Shown here: in pieces, positions 18,262 through 29,373 of the stretch
How the letters are laid out: each line of letters starts with the position of its first letter
Position numbering within the stretch: the first letter of the stretch is position 1
From: G963668605 sp963793625
GTDB lineage: Bacteria > Acidobacteriota > Terriglobia > Bryobacterales > Bryobacteraceae
DNA length: 64,000 nt
Direction: 5' to 3'
NCBI GenBank assembly: GCA_963793625.1
Contig: CAWCAT010000004.1
Location: 62,001 to 126,000 of the forward strand
Translations under genes and position numbers: made by a program
The notes under the pieces: model-generated
Databases searched by the model: none
Seen by the model: only the letters and a program-made list of their open reading frames with translations
Told to the model about the DNA's origin: nothing

Positions 18262-21200
18262 CGGCCTGCTGTTGATGAATCTCTTGCAGGCTCCAGACGC
18301 GGATGGGATCGCGCCGCTTCGACGCGACCGCTTCCACGGCAGCCTTTGCACCGCTCATTGTTGTGATGCAGGGTACGCGATAGAGCACTGCGGTTCGCCG
18401 GATAGCGCGCTCGTCACTGAACGATTGCCCGCCGGTTGAAGTGTAGATCACCAGCGCGAGTTGGCCGCCCTTGATGCAGATCGACTGCGTTGGGCCGGCC
18501 TTCGTTTACCTTGAAGACCGTCTTGCACTGGATTCCTGCCGCGCGCAGAGCTGACGCTGTGCCGCGAGTCGCGAAGAATTTAAAGCCGAGGTCGGCGAAG
18601 CGCTTTGCCACATCCACCGCATCCGACTTATTCCGGTCATTGACTGCGATAAAAATAGAACCCTGATCGGGCATCGGCGTACCGGCGCTCAACTGCGCCT
18701 TGCCGAAAGCCTCACCAAAGTTTTCTCCTACGCCCATGACTTCGCCAGTCGATCGCATTTCCGGCCCAAGCGCCGGATCGACACCCGGGAACTTGTTGAA
18801 CGGAAACACTGGAGATTTCACGAAGAATTTCGGCACGGGCAATACGCCGGAAACAATGCCGCCGGTAAGATGCGTGAAATCCTTCAGCTTCTTTCCGAGC
18901 ATCAGGCCAACCGCGATTTTCGGCAGATGCACGCCGGTCGCCTTGCTGACGTAAGGCACCGTCCGGGATGCGCGCGGATTGACTTCGAGCACATAAACCT
19001 TGCCGGCCTGAATTGCGTACTGCACGTTCATAAAGCCGATTACGTTGAGCGCCTTTGCCAAGCGCGTCGTGTAGTCCTTGATGGTCTCGATTTCCGCGGC
19101 GCCAATCGAATACGCGGGAAGCACACAAGAACTGTCGCCCGAGTGTACACCGGCCTCCTCGATATGCTCCATGATGCCGGAGATCAGAACGTCGTCACCG
19201 TCTGAGAGCGCATCGACATCGACTTCGGTCGCGTCTTCCAGAAAGCGGTCGACCAGCACTGGACGGTCCTGGGAAAAGACCACGGCTTCCTGCATGTAAC
19301 GCCGCACGCTCTCCTCGTCATAAACCACAACCATGGCGCGACCGCCGAGGACGTAGCTGGGACGCAGCAGCACCGGGAATCCGATGCGGCGCGCGATGTC
19401 ACAGGCACCTTCCACCGAGGTTGCCGTGCTGTTTTCCGGACATGGAATATCCAGTTCCTCAAGCAGCTTGCCAAAGCGCTTGCGATCTTCCGCGAGGTCG
19501 ATATTGTCCGGGTCGGTGCCGATGATCGGCACACCCTGGCGTTTTAACGGCAGCGCCAGATTCAGCGGCGTCTGACCGCCGAACTGCACGATCACTCCGT
19601 CCGGTTTTTCCGTGTCGTAAATATTGAGAACCTCTTCGAGCGTGAGCGGCTCGAAGTACAAACGGTCGCTGGTGTCGTAGTCGGTCGAGACGGTCTCGGG
19701 ATTACAGTTCACCATGATCGATTCGACGCCGAAGTCCTTGAGCGAGAATGCCGCGTGGCAACAGCAGTAATCGAACTCAATTCCCTGCCCGATGCGATTC
19801 GGACCACTGCCAAGAATCATGACCTTTTTGCGGTCTGACGGTTCGGCCTCGCACTCGCTCTCGTAGCTGGAATAGAGGTATGGCGTGAAACTTTCAAACT
19901 CCGCCGCGCAGGTATCGACGCGATTAAAGACCGCCGAGATTCCGAGTTGTTTGCGCGTATTGCGCACCGCCAGCGGATCGACATTCCAGAAGTCAGCCAG
20001 TTGATTGTCAGAAAGTCCGTCGCGCTTGGCTTTTCGTAGAAGCTGTTTGGAAATGGTCGAGAGCGTCTGGCCGCGCAGTTCTTCACGCAGATCGAGCAAC
20101 TCGCGGATCTGCTTGAGGAACCACGGATCGACGTTGGTCATCTCCTGGATTTCCTCTTCGCTGTAGCCGCATTCCATCGCGAAGAAGATATAGCTCAGAC
20201 GATCCGGATTCGGCGTGATCAGGCGCTGCGGAATCAGGTTCTCGTCGTACTTCTCGGTCGAAGATTTCTTGCCGGTTTCCAGGCTGCGAATACCCTTGTA
20301 GAGCGCTTGCTTGAAGGTGCGTCCGATCGACATCACTTCGCCGACGGACTTCATCTGCGTCCCAAGCACGGGTTCCGCGCCGGGGAATTTCTCGAACTGG
20401 AAGCGCGGGATTTTTACGACCACGTAATCGAGCGTCGGCTCAAAGCAGGCCGGCGTCTTGAGCGTAATATCGTTGCGGATTTCGTCAAGCCGGTAGCCCA
20501 CGGCAAGCTTCGCCGCGATCTTCGCGATCGGAAAACCTGTAGCCTTGGAAGCAAGCGCGGAACTGCGCGAAACGCGCGGGTTCATTTCGACGACGACCAT
20601 GCGCCCGGTCTTCGGATCGATGCCGAACTGCACGTTCGAACCGCCGGTATCGACGCCGATTTCACGCAGGCAGGCAATCGCCGCATCGCGCATCATCTGA
20701 TACTCGCGATCGGTCAGGGTCTGAGCGGGAGCAACCGTAATCGAATCGCCCGTGTGGACGCCCATGGCATCGAAATTCTCGATGGAGCAAACGATGATGA
20801 CGTTGTCGGCGAGGTCGCGCATGACCTCGAGTTCGTACTCTTTCCAGCCGAGCACACTCTCTTCGATCAGGACTTCGTGCACCGGCGAAAGATCGAGACC
20901 GCGCGACAGAATGTCTTCCAGGTCTTCCTGGTTGTACGCGATGCCGCCGCCCGTGCCGCCCATGGTGAAACTGGGCCGCAGAATCGCGGGAAAACCGATG
21001 CGGTTGTGTACGAAATCGTACCCAGCCTGCATGTTGTTCACGAGCAGGGATGTGGGCGTCTCCAGACCGATCTTGCGCATCGCGTCTTTGAACAGCAGAC
21101 GGTCTTCGGCCTTTTTGATGGAATCGATCTTCGCGCCGATCAGTTCGACGCCATACTTTTCCAGAATGCCGGCTTCGGCAAGCTCGACAGAAAGATTGAG

Positions 21201-21485
21201 CCCGGTCTGCCCGCCAACCGTGGAAAGCAGCGCATCGGGGCGTTCCTTGCGGATCACTTCTTCGAGAAAAGCGCGGCTCAACGGCTCGACATAGGTCTTG
21301 TCGGCGAGATCCGGATCGGTCATGATCGTGGCCGGATTCGAGTTCACCAGCACTACTTCATAGCCGTCTTCTTTCAACGCGCGGCACGCCTGCGTTCCCG
21401 AGTAATCGAACTCGCAGGCCTGTCCAATAATAATGGGACCCGAACCGATAATCAGGATCCGGTGGATGTCATTTCTTCTGGGCAT
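18248..21485 (-). CDS. carB: Carbamoyl-phosphate synthase large subunit, one-base frameshift near the 3' end
   Basis: CarB makes carbamoyl phosphate from bicarbonate, ammonia (from CarA) and two ATP, for pyrimidine and arginine synthesis. Both ATP-grasp halves are present: the first opens RILIIGSGPIIIGQACEFDY, and the second opens VMILGSGPNRIGQGIEFDY near residue 555. The C-terminal MGS-like allosteric domain follows. At NEGRPNAVDL the frame breaks; one surplus base near 18476 restores IKGGQLALVIYTST followed by SDERAIRRTAVLYRVP, the normal end, giving about 1078 residues. It starts 4 bases after carA. The long opposite-strand open frame at 20307-21506 is a shadow. Confidence 0.95.
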
Positions 21486-21489
21486 CCGC

Positions 21490-22627
21490 TTATTTATCTT
21501 TCTTGAAATCGTCCATCAGCTTCGCGAAATCGTCGAAGAGATAGTGGGAGTCATGGGGACCCGGAGCAGCCTCCGGATGATATTGCACACAGAAAACGGG
21601 CAGGCTGCGATGACGGAAGCCTTCCAGCGTCTGATCGTTCAGGTTTACGTGAGTCAGTTCGATCTCGTTCATGTTGAGCGAATCGGGATCGACCGCGAAG
21701 CCGTGATTGTGGGAGGTGATCTCGACGCGCTGTGTCAATCTGGTTCAGCACCGGATGATTTACGCCGCGATGCCCGAACTTGAGTTTGTACGTTTTGCCG
21801 CCCAGGGCCAGTCCGAGAATCTGGTGGCCCAGGCAGATGCCGAAAACCGGCTTTTTCCCGAGCAGCTTGCGGACTTCAGCGGCCTGGCTCTGCAGCGGCT
21901 CCGGATCGCCGGGGCCGTTCGAGAGAAAAATGCCATCCGGGTTGAGCGCGAGCACGTCTTCGGCAGAGGTCTTAGCGGGAACCACCGTCACGCGCGCGCC
22001 GATGTGGCAGAGCCTACGCAGAATGTTGCGCTTGATGCCGAAATCGTAGGCCACCACGTGGTACTTCACGTCGGGCGAAGAAGTCAGGCGTTCTGACGGA
22101 GAGCAGGGATCTACGCCAATCGCCCACTCGTATTGTTTCGGGGTGGAGACGCGCGTTGCCAGATCCAGGCCGGCCATCGATGGAATGTTGCGAGCCTTTT
22201 CGACGAGCTCTTTCGCGTCTTTGTTCGTGGAGGAGAGCACTCCGCGCATCACGCCGCGGGTGCGCAGATGCCGCACCAGCCTGCGCGTGTCGATATCAGC
22301 AACGATCGGAACGCCGGCGTTCGAGAGAAAGTCGTCGGCCTCCTGCTCGGAGCGCCAGTTGCTGGCCAGCGACGAAAACTCGCGGACTACAAGGCCTTCA
22401 ATGTACGGCTTGCCGGATTCGTTGTCGTACTCATTCGCGCCATAATTACCAATCTGGGGATATGTGAGAACAACAATCTGGCCGGAATAGGAGGGGTCTG
22501 TAAATATTTCCTGATAGCCAGTGATACCGGTATTGAAGACGACTTCGCCGCAACTATCTACACGTGCACCAAAGCTCGTGCCCTCGAAGACCGTGCCGTC
22601 CTCAAGAGCGAGCATACCTAGATCCAA
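21490..22627 (-). CDS. carA: Carbamoyl-phosphate synthase small subunit, one-base frameshift
   Basis: CarA hydrolyses glutamine and channels ammonia to CarB. The N-terminal domain reads ALEDGTVFEGTSFGA and ITGYQEIFTDPSYSGQIV. The class I glutamine amidotransferase site has the Cys in FGICLGHQILGLALGG and the His/Glu in QYHPEAAPGPHD. Between GVNHPVLNQ and TQRVEITSHNHGFAV one surplus base near 21739 moves the frame. With it removed the protein is about 378 residues, the usual length. It lies directly upstream of carB, with the two forming one unit. Confidence 0.95.
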
Positions 22628-22779
22628 ATCGATGCTCCTGTGGGTGAGGTAATTCTTATTTCACCACAAATCAGGCCTCCGCGGTGTATCGATTTCAAAT
22701 CAGACCACAACCGTGGGACATTGACGTGTACTCGTCGTTCGTTCCAAAATGAACGGTACAAAGGCGGACGTTTCCCATT

Positions 22780-23178
22780 ATGCTGAAACCGAATTTTGCT
22801 TGGCGTGTTGTTCTGGCTTGCGTCTTTGTGTCGGCACTTGCAGCTGGACCACGGCCCGCTTCGCCGATTGCAGACGGCAACACACTCTACAAAGGACTAG
22901 GTATCGCGGCGGGACCGGATAACGCTTTTCGTCCGTGCGGGACGGGCAAGTCTTATTGGCTTTCTGGACCCCAGGACGTACTGGTAAAGCTTCGCGAAAC
23001 CTACGGCAAGACTGCCAAGACCGCGGGGGAACACCTGTACATGGAACTGCGCGGACGAATTGGACCGAAGATGCAGCAGGGAGCATCCGCAGAGATGGAC
23101 GGTATTTTCCGTGTTGAAGAAGTGATCGTGGTGCGCACCCGGGCCGGAAGCGAGTGCGGCGGCGGCAAAGGGCGTTAA
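22780..23178 (+). CDS. Small secreted protein of unknown function
   Basis: A 132-residue protein with a signal peptide (MLKPNFAWRVVLACVFVSALAAG). The mature part holds DNAFRPCGTGKSYWLSG, GEHLYMELRGRIGP and DGIFRVEEVIVVRT. The 'F-x-PCG-x-G-x-x-Y' pattern followed by an OB-like strand set loosely recalls NlpE/COG3650-type envelope proteins, but I do not consider that an assignment. Two cysteines (in RPCG and SECGG) could form a disulfide. It is divergent from carA across a gap of about 150 bases and precedes the subtilase by about 120 bases. Confidence 0.6.
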   Translation: MLKPNFAWRVVLACVFVSALAAGPRPASPIADGNTLYKGLGIAAGPDNAFRPCGTGKSYWLSGPQDVLVKLRETYGKTAKTAGEHLYMELRGRIGPKMQQGASAEMDGIFRVEEVIVVRTRAGSECGGGKGR

Positions 23179-23296
23179 CGCCCTCCAACAACCAATCAAC
23201 CTACAAAGAAACTTTTGCTTGTTTGTAGCCGTCCGAGTTGATAAGCGACGGCGAGTTCAGCGGTATCGAATTCAGCCCGCCTGATTGTTTGGAACC

Positions 23297-26200
23297 ATGA
23301 ACTCAAAGCCCTTCGTTTGTCTACTGGTGGCCGTGCTGTGCCTGCTCGGCGCTGCTTCTGGCGCACCGCCCTCCGGTCGCTACGCTGTCATCATGCAGGA
23401 TGCGCCTGCAGCGCAGCAGTTTTCCGGCCCCACAGGACTGCGCACCGCGGCGGCACTCGATTACCGCCAGCGCATTCAATCTGCGCAACTGACGCTTCGG
23501 CGGGATGTGGAAAAGCGAGGCATGCGCGTGACCGGCTCCGTGCAGATTTTAATGAACGCGGTTTTTGTACAGGCCTCGCAGGAACAGGCGGCCGAATTGC
23601 GAAACATGGCAGGTGTGCAGTCGGTTGTGCCTGTGCGCATGCTGCGCCGCCATTTGGATAAAGCCGTCCAACTCGTCAACGTGCCAGCCGCGTGGACCGC
23701 ACTCGGAAGCACCACGAATGCCGGCGCAGGCGTGAAGATCGCCATTATCGACAGCGGCATCGATCAAAACCATCCGGCCTTTGAGGACGCCTCTCTGCCT
23801 ATGCCTGCCGGTTTTCCGCGTTGCCAGGGGAAAGATTGCGCGTACACAAACAACAAGGTGATTGTGGCCAGAAGCTACGTCAGCCTGCTGGCGAGCGGAT
23901 CGCAGCCAAACCCCGCGCTCGATTCGCGACCGGATGACATTTCCCCCGCCGACCGCATCGGGCATGGAACGGCTTTGGGGATGGTCGCAGCCGGAAACAC
24001 GAATACAGGGCCGTCGGGTACCATCACCGGTGTCGCGCCGAAAGCGTGGCTGGGCAATTACAAAGTCTTCGGATCGCCCGAGTTGAACGACTACACCGGG
24101 GGCGATGTGATCGCGCAGGCGTTGGAAGATGCGCTGAATGACGGTATGGACATCGCCGTGATCTCGTCCGGCGGATCAGCGTTATCGGGCCCGCTCGATC
24201 AAGGACAAATCTGTGGTGCATCGGGAACCGACCCGTGCGACTTCGAAGCGTCTGTCGTTGAAAAAGCAATCCGCGCCGGACTGACGGTTGTGATTTCGGC
24301 CGGCAACGAGGGGAACACAGGCAGCCTGCCGCCCACTCTCAATACGATCTCATCACCAGCGACCACACCCTCCGCGATTTCTGTGGGAGCTTCGACTAAT
24401 TCGCATGCTTTTATTGCGAGCGTTCGGACCAACGGACAAACCGTGCCTGCCATTTTCGGCGACGGACCACTTCCAGCGAGTCGCTTAACGGCTCCTCTCC
24501 GCGATGTTGCCGGCTTAGATGGCACTGGCAATGGGTGTAGTGCCCTGCCCTCCGGCTCGCTCAGCGGCGCAATCGCGCTGATTCTGCGCACCCCCAACAA
24601 TGGCTGCACATTCGCATTCAAGGCAGCCTCTGCGCAACTGGCCGGGGCTTCAGGCGTAATCTTTATCGACGTGGCTGGATCGACCCTGTTCACTCCGTCG
24701 GGTCTGACCGGCATCTCGATTCCCACAGTTCTGGTCGGCAACAGCGATGGGATTTCATTGAAGAGTCTCGCAAGCGCAAGCAGTGAGGCACGCGCCACAC
24801 TCGATCCGACGCCGTTTTCGGCTGATCTGGCGACGTACAACACGGTTTCCAGCTTTTCATCGCGAGGGCCGTCGATCAGTTACCTGCTTAAGCCGGAACT
24901 CGTAGGAGTCGGAAGCAACGTTCTAATGGCGACCCAGCATCTCGATCCACTCGGGCAGATGTACAATGCTTCGGGCTACACAGTGCAGAGCGGCACTAGC
25001 TTTTCGGCTCCGATGGTGGCTGGCGCGGTCGCGTTGATTAAGCAGAAGAATCCGGGCTTTAACCCGGCACAGTTGAAATCGGCCATCGTCAACACGACAA
25101 CACAAGACATCACGGAGAGCAGCGCCGCAGCCAGCGTGATTGCGATGGGAAGCGGCAAAATGAATGCCGGTGCTGCGATTCAGACTATCCTCACCGCAGA
25201 TCCGGCCACGATTTCGTTCGGATTACTTGACAGCCAGACAAGCTTTCCGTTCACGCGGCAACTCTCAATTCACTACGCAGGCGCGGGACCGGCGTCGATA
25301 GCTCTCAACGTTGTTCCGCGCACGACGCGCAGCGTTCCTGTGCTAGACAAAACCAGCCTGTCGTTCACTTCTGGACAGGCGGATCAGACCGTCACATTAA
25401 CGCTCTCCGAACTGCCCGCGGCAGGAATTCACGAAGGCGCGGTAACCATCGAGGGTGGCGGATCCAGCATTCGTGTTCCCTATATGTTCGTGATCAGTGA
25501 CGGAGTGCCCCACGACTTCGTTCAACTGCTGGGCTACAGTTTCGATGGATTGGTTGGCCAAGGCATTCCCGATGGTGCGTTGGCGTTCAAGATTGTTGAT
25601 CGTTACGGCGTTGGGGTAACTGGCGTCCCGGTCCAGTTCACGGTCTCACGGGGCGGCGGCAGGATCACGGCCGCAGACAGAACGACCGGCGCATACGGCA
25701 TCGCGATGGCGCAGGCAGTCCTTGGGAGCACTCCGGGAACTCAGCGTTTTGTAGCACAGGCAAGCGGTTTAAACCTTACGATTCCCTTCGACGGCTACGC
25801 GCGCCGGCAACCGGCAATTTCCGCGGGAGGTGTCGTGAATGCAGCGAGTTTCCAGGCTGGGGCGGGTATTGCGCCAGGATCTTACATCTCGATTTTTGGA
25901 AGCGGCCTGAGTGACACGATTCGATCTGCGAATTCCGTCGTGCTTCCGCTGGCGCTCGATTACGTCAGCGTGAGCTTCGATGTCCCGTCGGCGGGCCTGA
26001 GTTTGCCGGGAAGGCTGATCTTCGTCAGTTCGAATCAGGTGAACGTGCAAGTGCCGTGGGCTTTGCGAGACCAGACATCAGTACTCATGAAGGTTAACCT
26101 GGGATACAACCCTGGCCAGGTTTTTACGGCGCAGGTGTCGAACCACGCACCGGCCGTGTATGTTATTCAAGGATTCGCGGCCGCGCTCGATGAGAGTGGA

Positions 26201-26518
26201 GTGATCATAAATTCGTCGAATGCCGCCGTGCGGGGCCGGACAATCCAGATTTATATGAACGGTTTGGGCCCCGTCGATAATCAGCCCGAGACTGGAGAGG
26301 CAGCTCAGAGCCAGCCTCTATCCAGAACTCTTTCCACACCGACGGTCACGATCGCGGGCCTTCCGGCACAAGTGCAGTTCAGCGGCCTCGCCCCAGGCTT
26401 CCCGGGCCTCAATCAACTCAACGTGGTGGTTCCAGCCAATGCCCCCGCAGGCGTGCAGCCGCTGCAAGTGACGGTCGGAGGGCTCGTCTCACCGGTCGTA
26501 AGCATTCCAGTCCAGTAG
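23297..26518 (+). CDS. Secreted subtilisin-like serine protease with TIGR03437-like C-terminal domain
   Basis: A signal peptide of about 25 residues is followed by an I9-like propeptide (YAVIMQDAPAA, VLMNAVF-type segment) and an S8 catalytic domain. The triad is visible: Asp in KIAIIDSGID, His in DRIGHGTALGM and Ser in SGTSFSAPMVAGAVALI. A PA-type insertion (about residues 370-500) lies between the His and Ser, and an invasin/Ig-like segment (VVDRYGVGVTGVPVQFTVSRGG) comes later. The last 230 or so residues carry VNAASFQAGAGIAPGSYISIFGSGL and GQNVQVPW-like features of the acidobacterial TIGR03437 domain. ATG 23297 is preferred over the TTG four codons earlier. It probably acts extracellularly on proteins. 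Confidence 0.9.
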   Translation: MNSKPFVCLLVAVLCLLGAASGAPPSGRYAVIMQDAPAAQQFSGPTGLRTAAALDYRQRIQSAQLTLRRDVEKRGMRVTGSVQILMNAVFVQASQEQAAELRNMAGVQSVVPVRMLRRHLDKAVQLVNVPAAWTALGSTTNAGAGVKIAIIDSGIDQNHPAFEDASLPMPAGFPRCQGKDCAYTNNKVIVARSYVSLLASGSQPNPALDSRPDDISPADRIGHGTALGMVAAGNTNTGPSGTITGVAPKAWLGNYKVFGSPELNDYTGGDVIAQALEDALNDGMDIAVISSGGSALSGPLDQGQICGASGTDPCDFEASVVEKAIRAGLTVVISAGNEGNTGSLPPTLNTISSPATTPSAISVGASTNSHAFIASVRTNGQTVPAIFGDGPLPASRLTAPLRDVAGLDGTGNGCSALPSGSLSGAIALILRTPNNGCTFAFKAASAQLAGASGVIFIDVAGSTLFTPSGLTGISIPTVLVGNSDGISLKSLASASSEARATLDPTPFSADLATYNTVSSFSSRGPSISYLLKPELVGVGSNVLMATQHLDPLGQMYNASGYTVQSGTSFSAPMVAGAVALIKQKNPGFNPAQLKSAIVNTTTQDITESSAAASVIAMGSGKMNAGAAIQTILTADPATISFGLLDSQTSFPFTRQLSIHYAGAGPASIALNVVPRTTRSVPVLDKTSLSFTSGQADQTVTLTLSELPAAGIHEGAVTIEGGGSSIRVPYMFVISDGVPHDFVQLLGYSFDGLVGQGIPDGALAFKIVDRYGVGVTGVPVQFTVSRGGGRITAADRTTGAYGIAMAQAVLGSTPGTQRFVAQASGLNLTIPFDGYARRQPAISAGGVVNAASFQAGAGIAPGSYISIFGSGLSDTIRSANSVVLPLALDYVSVSFDVPSAGLSLPGRLIFVSSNQVNVQVPWALRDQTSVLMKVNLGYNPGQVFTAQVSNHAPAVYVIQGFAAALDESGVIINSSNAAVRGRTIQIYMNGLGPVDNQPETGEAAQSQPLSRTLSTPTVTIAGLPAQVQFSGLAPGFPGLNQLNVVVPANAPAGVQPLQVTVGGLVSPVVSIPVQ

Positions 26519-26595
26519 GGCTCCCCGGTTATCTGGTTATTTGGTTCTTCGGTTTTTTGGTTAATGGTTGTTTGGGTTAAACTCAGCCATACGCC

Positions 26596-27552
26596 ATGAA
26601 CCAGAGCGAGAGCAGACGCGCGAGCGGCTTCGATCCAGGCTTAACTCAACAGTACGGTGGTCAACTGCGCCGGGCCATCAACCTCGACGGTTCTTTCAAT
26701 GTCCTGCGGCGTGGTTTTGGCTTTCGTGATGCTGGAGTTTATCTGCGCCTCACGAGCATGAGTTGGATGCGGTTTTTTCTGCTGCTCGTAGCCGGATTTT
26801 TTCTGGTGAACACGCTTTTCGCCACACTGTACTGGTGGATTGGCATCGAGAATTTGCAGGGAGCCGATCTCAGTTCCAATTGGGCTAGGGAGCAAGCCGC
26901 GTTCTTCTTCAGTGTCCACACACTGACCACCGTGGGTTACGGCAATCTGGCACCCAAAGGCTTCACCATGAATCTGGCGGCCGCGTTGGAGACAATGACC
27001 GGACTGTTCAGCTTCGCCCTGGGCACCGGCCTCATGTACGCCCGCTTCGCCAGACCATCGGCGAACATCGAGTTCAGCCGCAGTATTATCATCGCGCCCC
27101 ATCAGGACGGTACGGCTCTGATGTTTCGCATCGCCAATCGTCGGCCCAACGTGCTCATGGAGTTGGAAGCGATAGTGCTACTGATGACGGTCGAGACCAG
27201 CGAGGGTCAATTGAAAAGGCGTTACGCCGAGATCCCCCTGGAACGTCCCCATGTCTATTTTTTGCCGCTCTCGTGGACCATCGTGCACCCGATCGACAAA
27301 GCGAGTCCCTTGTGGGAGAAAAGTGCCGAAGATCTGCGCGCTGTCCAAGCCGAATTTCTTGTACTGATCAAAGGCTTCGACGACACCTTCGCACAGACTG
27401 TTCATAGCCGACGGTCCTACACGATCGACGAACTGGTCTGGAACGTGAAGTTTATACCCTCATTCCATGTAAACGCCGAAGGCGATCTCGTTCTTGACCT
27501 GCAACGGTTGCACGCATATGAGCCCGCACCCATAGCTCCATTCAGACCTTAA
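26596..27552 (+). CDS. Inward-rectifier (KirBac-like) potassium channel
   Basis: A 318-residue channel subunit. An amphipathic slide helix precedes TM1 (MRFFLLLVAGFFLVNTLFATLYW). The pore helix and selectivity filter read FSVHTLTTVGYGNLAPKG, and TM2 follows (LETMTGLFSFALGTGLMYARFARP). The C-terminal 160 residues are the immunoglobulin-like cytoplasmic domain of Kir channels (IIIAPHQDGTALMFRIANRRPN, SWTIVHPIDKASPLW). Length and order fit bacterial KirBac proteins, which act as tetramers in the inner membrane. The gene stands alone between the subtilase and the radical SAM gene. Confidence 0.92.
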   Translation: MNQSESRRASGFDPGLTQQYGGQLRRAINLDGSFNVLRRGFGFRDAGVYLRLTSMSWMRFFLLLVAGFFLVNTLFATLYWWIGIENLQGADLSSNWAREQAAFFFSVHTLTTVGYGNLAPKGFTMNLAAALETMTGLFSFALGTGLMYARFARPSANIEFSRSIIIAPHQDGTALMFRIANRRPNVLMELEAIVLLMTVETSEGQLKRRYAEIPLERPHVYFLPLSWTIVHPIDKASPLWEKSAEDLRAVQAEFLVLIKGFDDTFAQTVHSRRSYTIDELVWNVKFIPSFHVNAEGDLVLDLQRLHAYEPAPIAPFRP

Positions 27553-27697
27553 AATCTTCATTTTGACCCCCAAAAGCAACCGTTAGACGTATCTATGTGG
27601 TGTGTTCTCAATCACTTTCCCTATACTGGAGATTCCTGGGACCGGTCCATCTGGGTACGATCGCGCTCGGGTCAGTTATCTATTAAGGAGGCTTTGC

Positions 27698-29328
27698 GTG
27701 AGCACCCAGACCTTTGCGCCAGCGAAAGCTGAGAAGTTCGTAATTCATCAGCCGGAGACCACTTACTCCGGATCCCCCATCAAGCCGGTCACGAAAGGGC
27801 TTCCTAAAATCACGCAGTCGCTCTGCCCCGAATGCACCAAGCTGATTGAGGCGGTCATTTCCGAAGAAGACGGGCGCGTCATCATGGAGAAGACCTGCCC
27901 CGAACACGGCGATTTCAAGGACACCATCTACTCCGACGCCAAGCTTTACCTGAAGATGGAGAACTGGAGCTTCGGCGACAACCGCGGGTTGCTGAACCCG
28001 AAGGTCACTGACGCCAAGGAGTGTCCCACCGATTGCGGCCTGTGCAATATGCACACCAGCCACACCGGACTGGCGAACGTCGATCTGACAAACCGCTGCA
28101 ATCTGACCTGCCCGGTCTGCTTCGCCAACGCGAATGCCGCCGGCTATCTGTACGAACCAGATCTCGACGTAATCCGCGGGATGCTGCAGTCCTTGCGCGA
28201 TGAGCAGCCGGTTGCCGGCCGCGTCGTGCAGTTTTCAGGCGGCGAGCCGACGATCCACCCGCAATTCGTCGAAATCGTGAAGATGGCCAAGGACATGGGC
28301 TTCTCCCACATCCAGGCGGCCACCAACGGAATCAAGTTCACCGAGCCTCGAGTTCGCCCAGCGCTGCAAGGAAGCCGGCCTGCACACGCTGTACCTGCAG
28401 TTCGACGGCGTCTGCGACGACGTCTACCTGAAGACGCGCGGCGAAAATCTGATGGAGAAGAAGCTCCGCGCCGTCGAAAACGTCCGCAAAGCGGGCATGA
28501 AGATCTGCTTCGTGCCGACCATCGTGAAGGGCTTCAACGATCACCAGATCGGCGACATCATCAAGCTGGCGCTCGAGAACATCGATTGCGTCAGCGCGAT
28601 CAGCTTCCAGCCGGTTGCGTTTACCGGCCGTATTTCCCGGCATGAACTCGAAGCGAAGCGCTTCACGCTCTCCGATTTCGCCCATGCCGTGCACCAGCAG
28701 ACCGGGATCTGCAATCCGTACGAAGACTGGTTCCCGCTGGCCTGCGTGACGCCGTTCTCGAAACTGATCAGCGCGCTGCGCGGCGACGAGACCACCACGC
28801 TGAGCTGCCATCCGCACTGTTCGCTGGGAACGTACCTGTTCGTGGACAAGAACAAGAAGGGTACGCCGGTGACGCGCTTCGTCGATGTCGGCAGCATGTT
28901 GCAGGACATGGACATGATCGCGCGCAAGGCCGACCGCGCGCGCATCAAGTTCTTTTCCAAGTTGAGCGCCTGGAATTCACTGCGCAAGCATTTCCATGCC
29001 GATCGCGCTCCGGAAGGGCTCACTTTCGACAAGTTCCTGCAAACCCTGCAGGGCTTGACCGACAAATCCTACGGCCGCGGCAAGAACGAGAACGACAGGT
29101 TTCACGTACAAGACCCTGATGGTGGCCGGAATGCACTTCATGGACCACTACAACTACGACGTAGAACGCGTGAAGCGTTGCGTGATCCACTACGCCGCGC
29201 CGAACGGCCACATCTATCCGTTCTGCGCGTACAACGGCGGCCCGACCTTCCGCGACAAGATCGAAGCGCAGCATTCCGTCCCATTTGCTCAGCAGGAGCA
29301 GATGAAAGCTCTGATCAATTTGAAATAA
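27698..29328 (+). CDS. Radical SAM enzyme resembling tetraether synthase (Tes/MJ0619 family), two one-base frameshifts
   Basis: The start is a GTG with an AAGGAGG ribosome-binding site seven bases before it. The rebuilt protein is about 542 residues. Residues 43-71 form a zinc-ribbon-like pair (CPEC and CPEHG). Two CX3CX2C iron-sulfur motifs follow: CPTDCGLC at 109-116 and CNLTCPVC at 134-141, then the SAM-binding FSGGEPT. Two such motifs plus the N-terminal ribbon are the arrangement of MJ0619/COG1964 proteins, including the synthase that joins two lipid tails into tetraethers. One surplus base near 28349 (before EFAQRCKEAGLH) and one in a T-run near 29101 (before YKTLMVAGMHFMD) break the frame. 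No lipid genes are adjacent. Function as a membrane-spanning lipid synthase is an inference. Confidence 0.82.
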
Positions 29329-29341
29329 AGGGTTTTGTCGT

Positions 29342-29373
29342 CCGGCCGTTAATGCATGCGCGATCGCGGCCGG
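29342..29373. terminator. Candidate hairpin after the radical SAM gene
   Basis: A seven-base stem, ccggccg at 29342-29348 pairing with cggccgg at 29367-29373, encloses an 18-base loop and is followed by cgctttt on the plus strand. It starts 14 bases after the radical SAM stop codon. The T-run is short and the loop long, so it is only a weak terminator candidate. Confidence 0.3.

Noticed and set aside
20307..21506. A 399-codon open frame on the plus strand
   Set aside because: It lies antisense to carB, which has clear ATP-grasp motifs, and carries no recognisable domain.
26519..26595. T/G-rich ggtt repeats between the subtilase and channel genes
   Set aside because: The stretch is too short and irregular to name as a repeat element; it may only be spacer.
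27698..29328. Programmed ribosomal frameshifting in the radical SAM gene
   Set aside because: The shifts need one extra base removed, sit at ordinary sequences without a slippery site or downstream structure, and match the same error type seen in unrelated genes.
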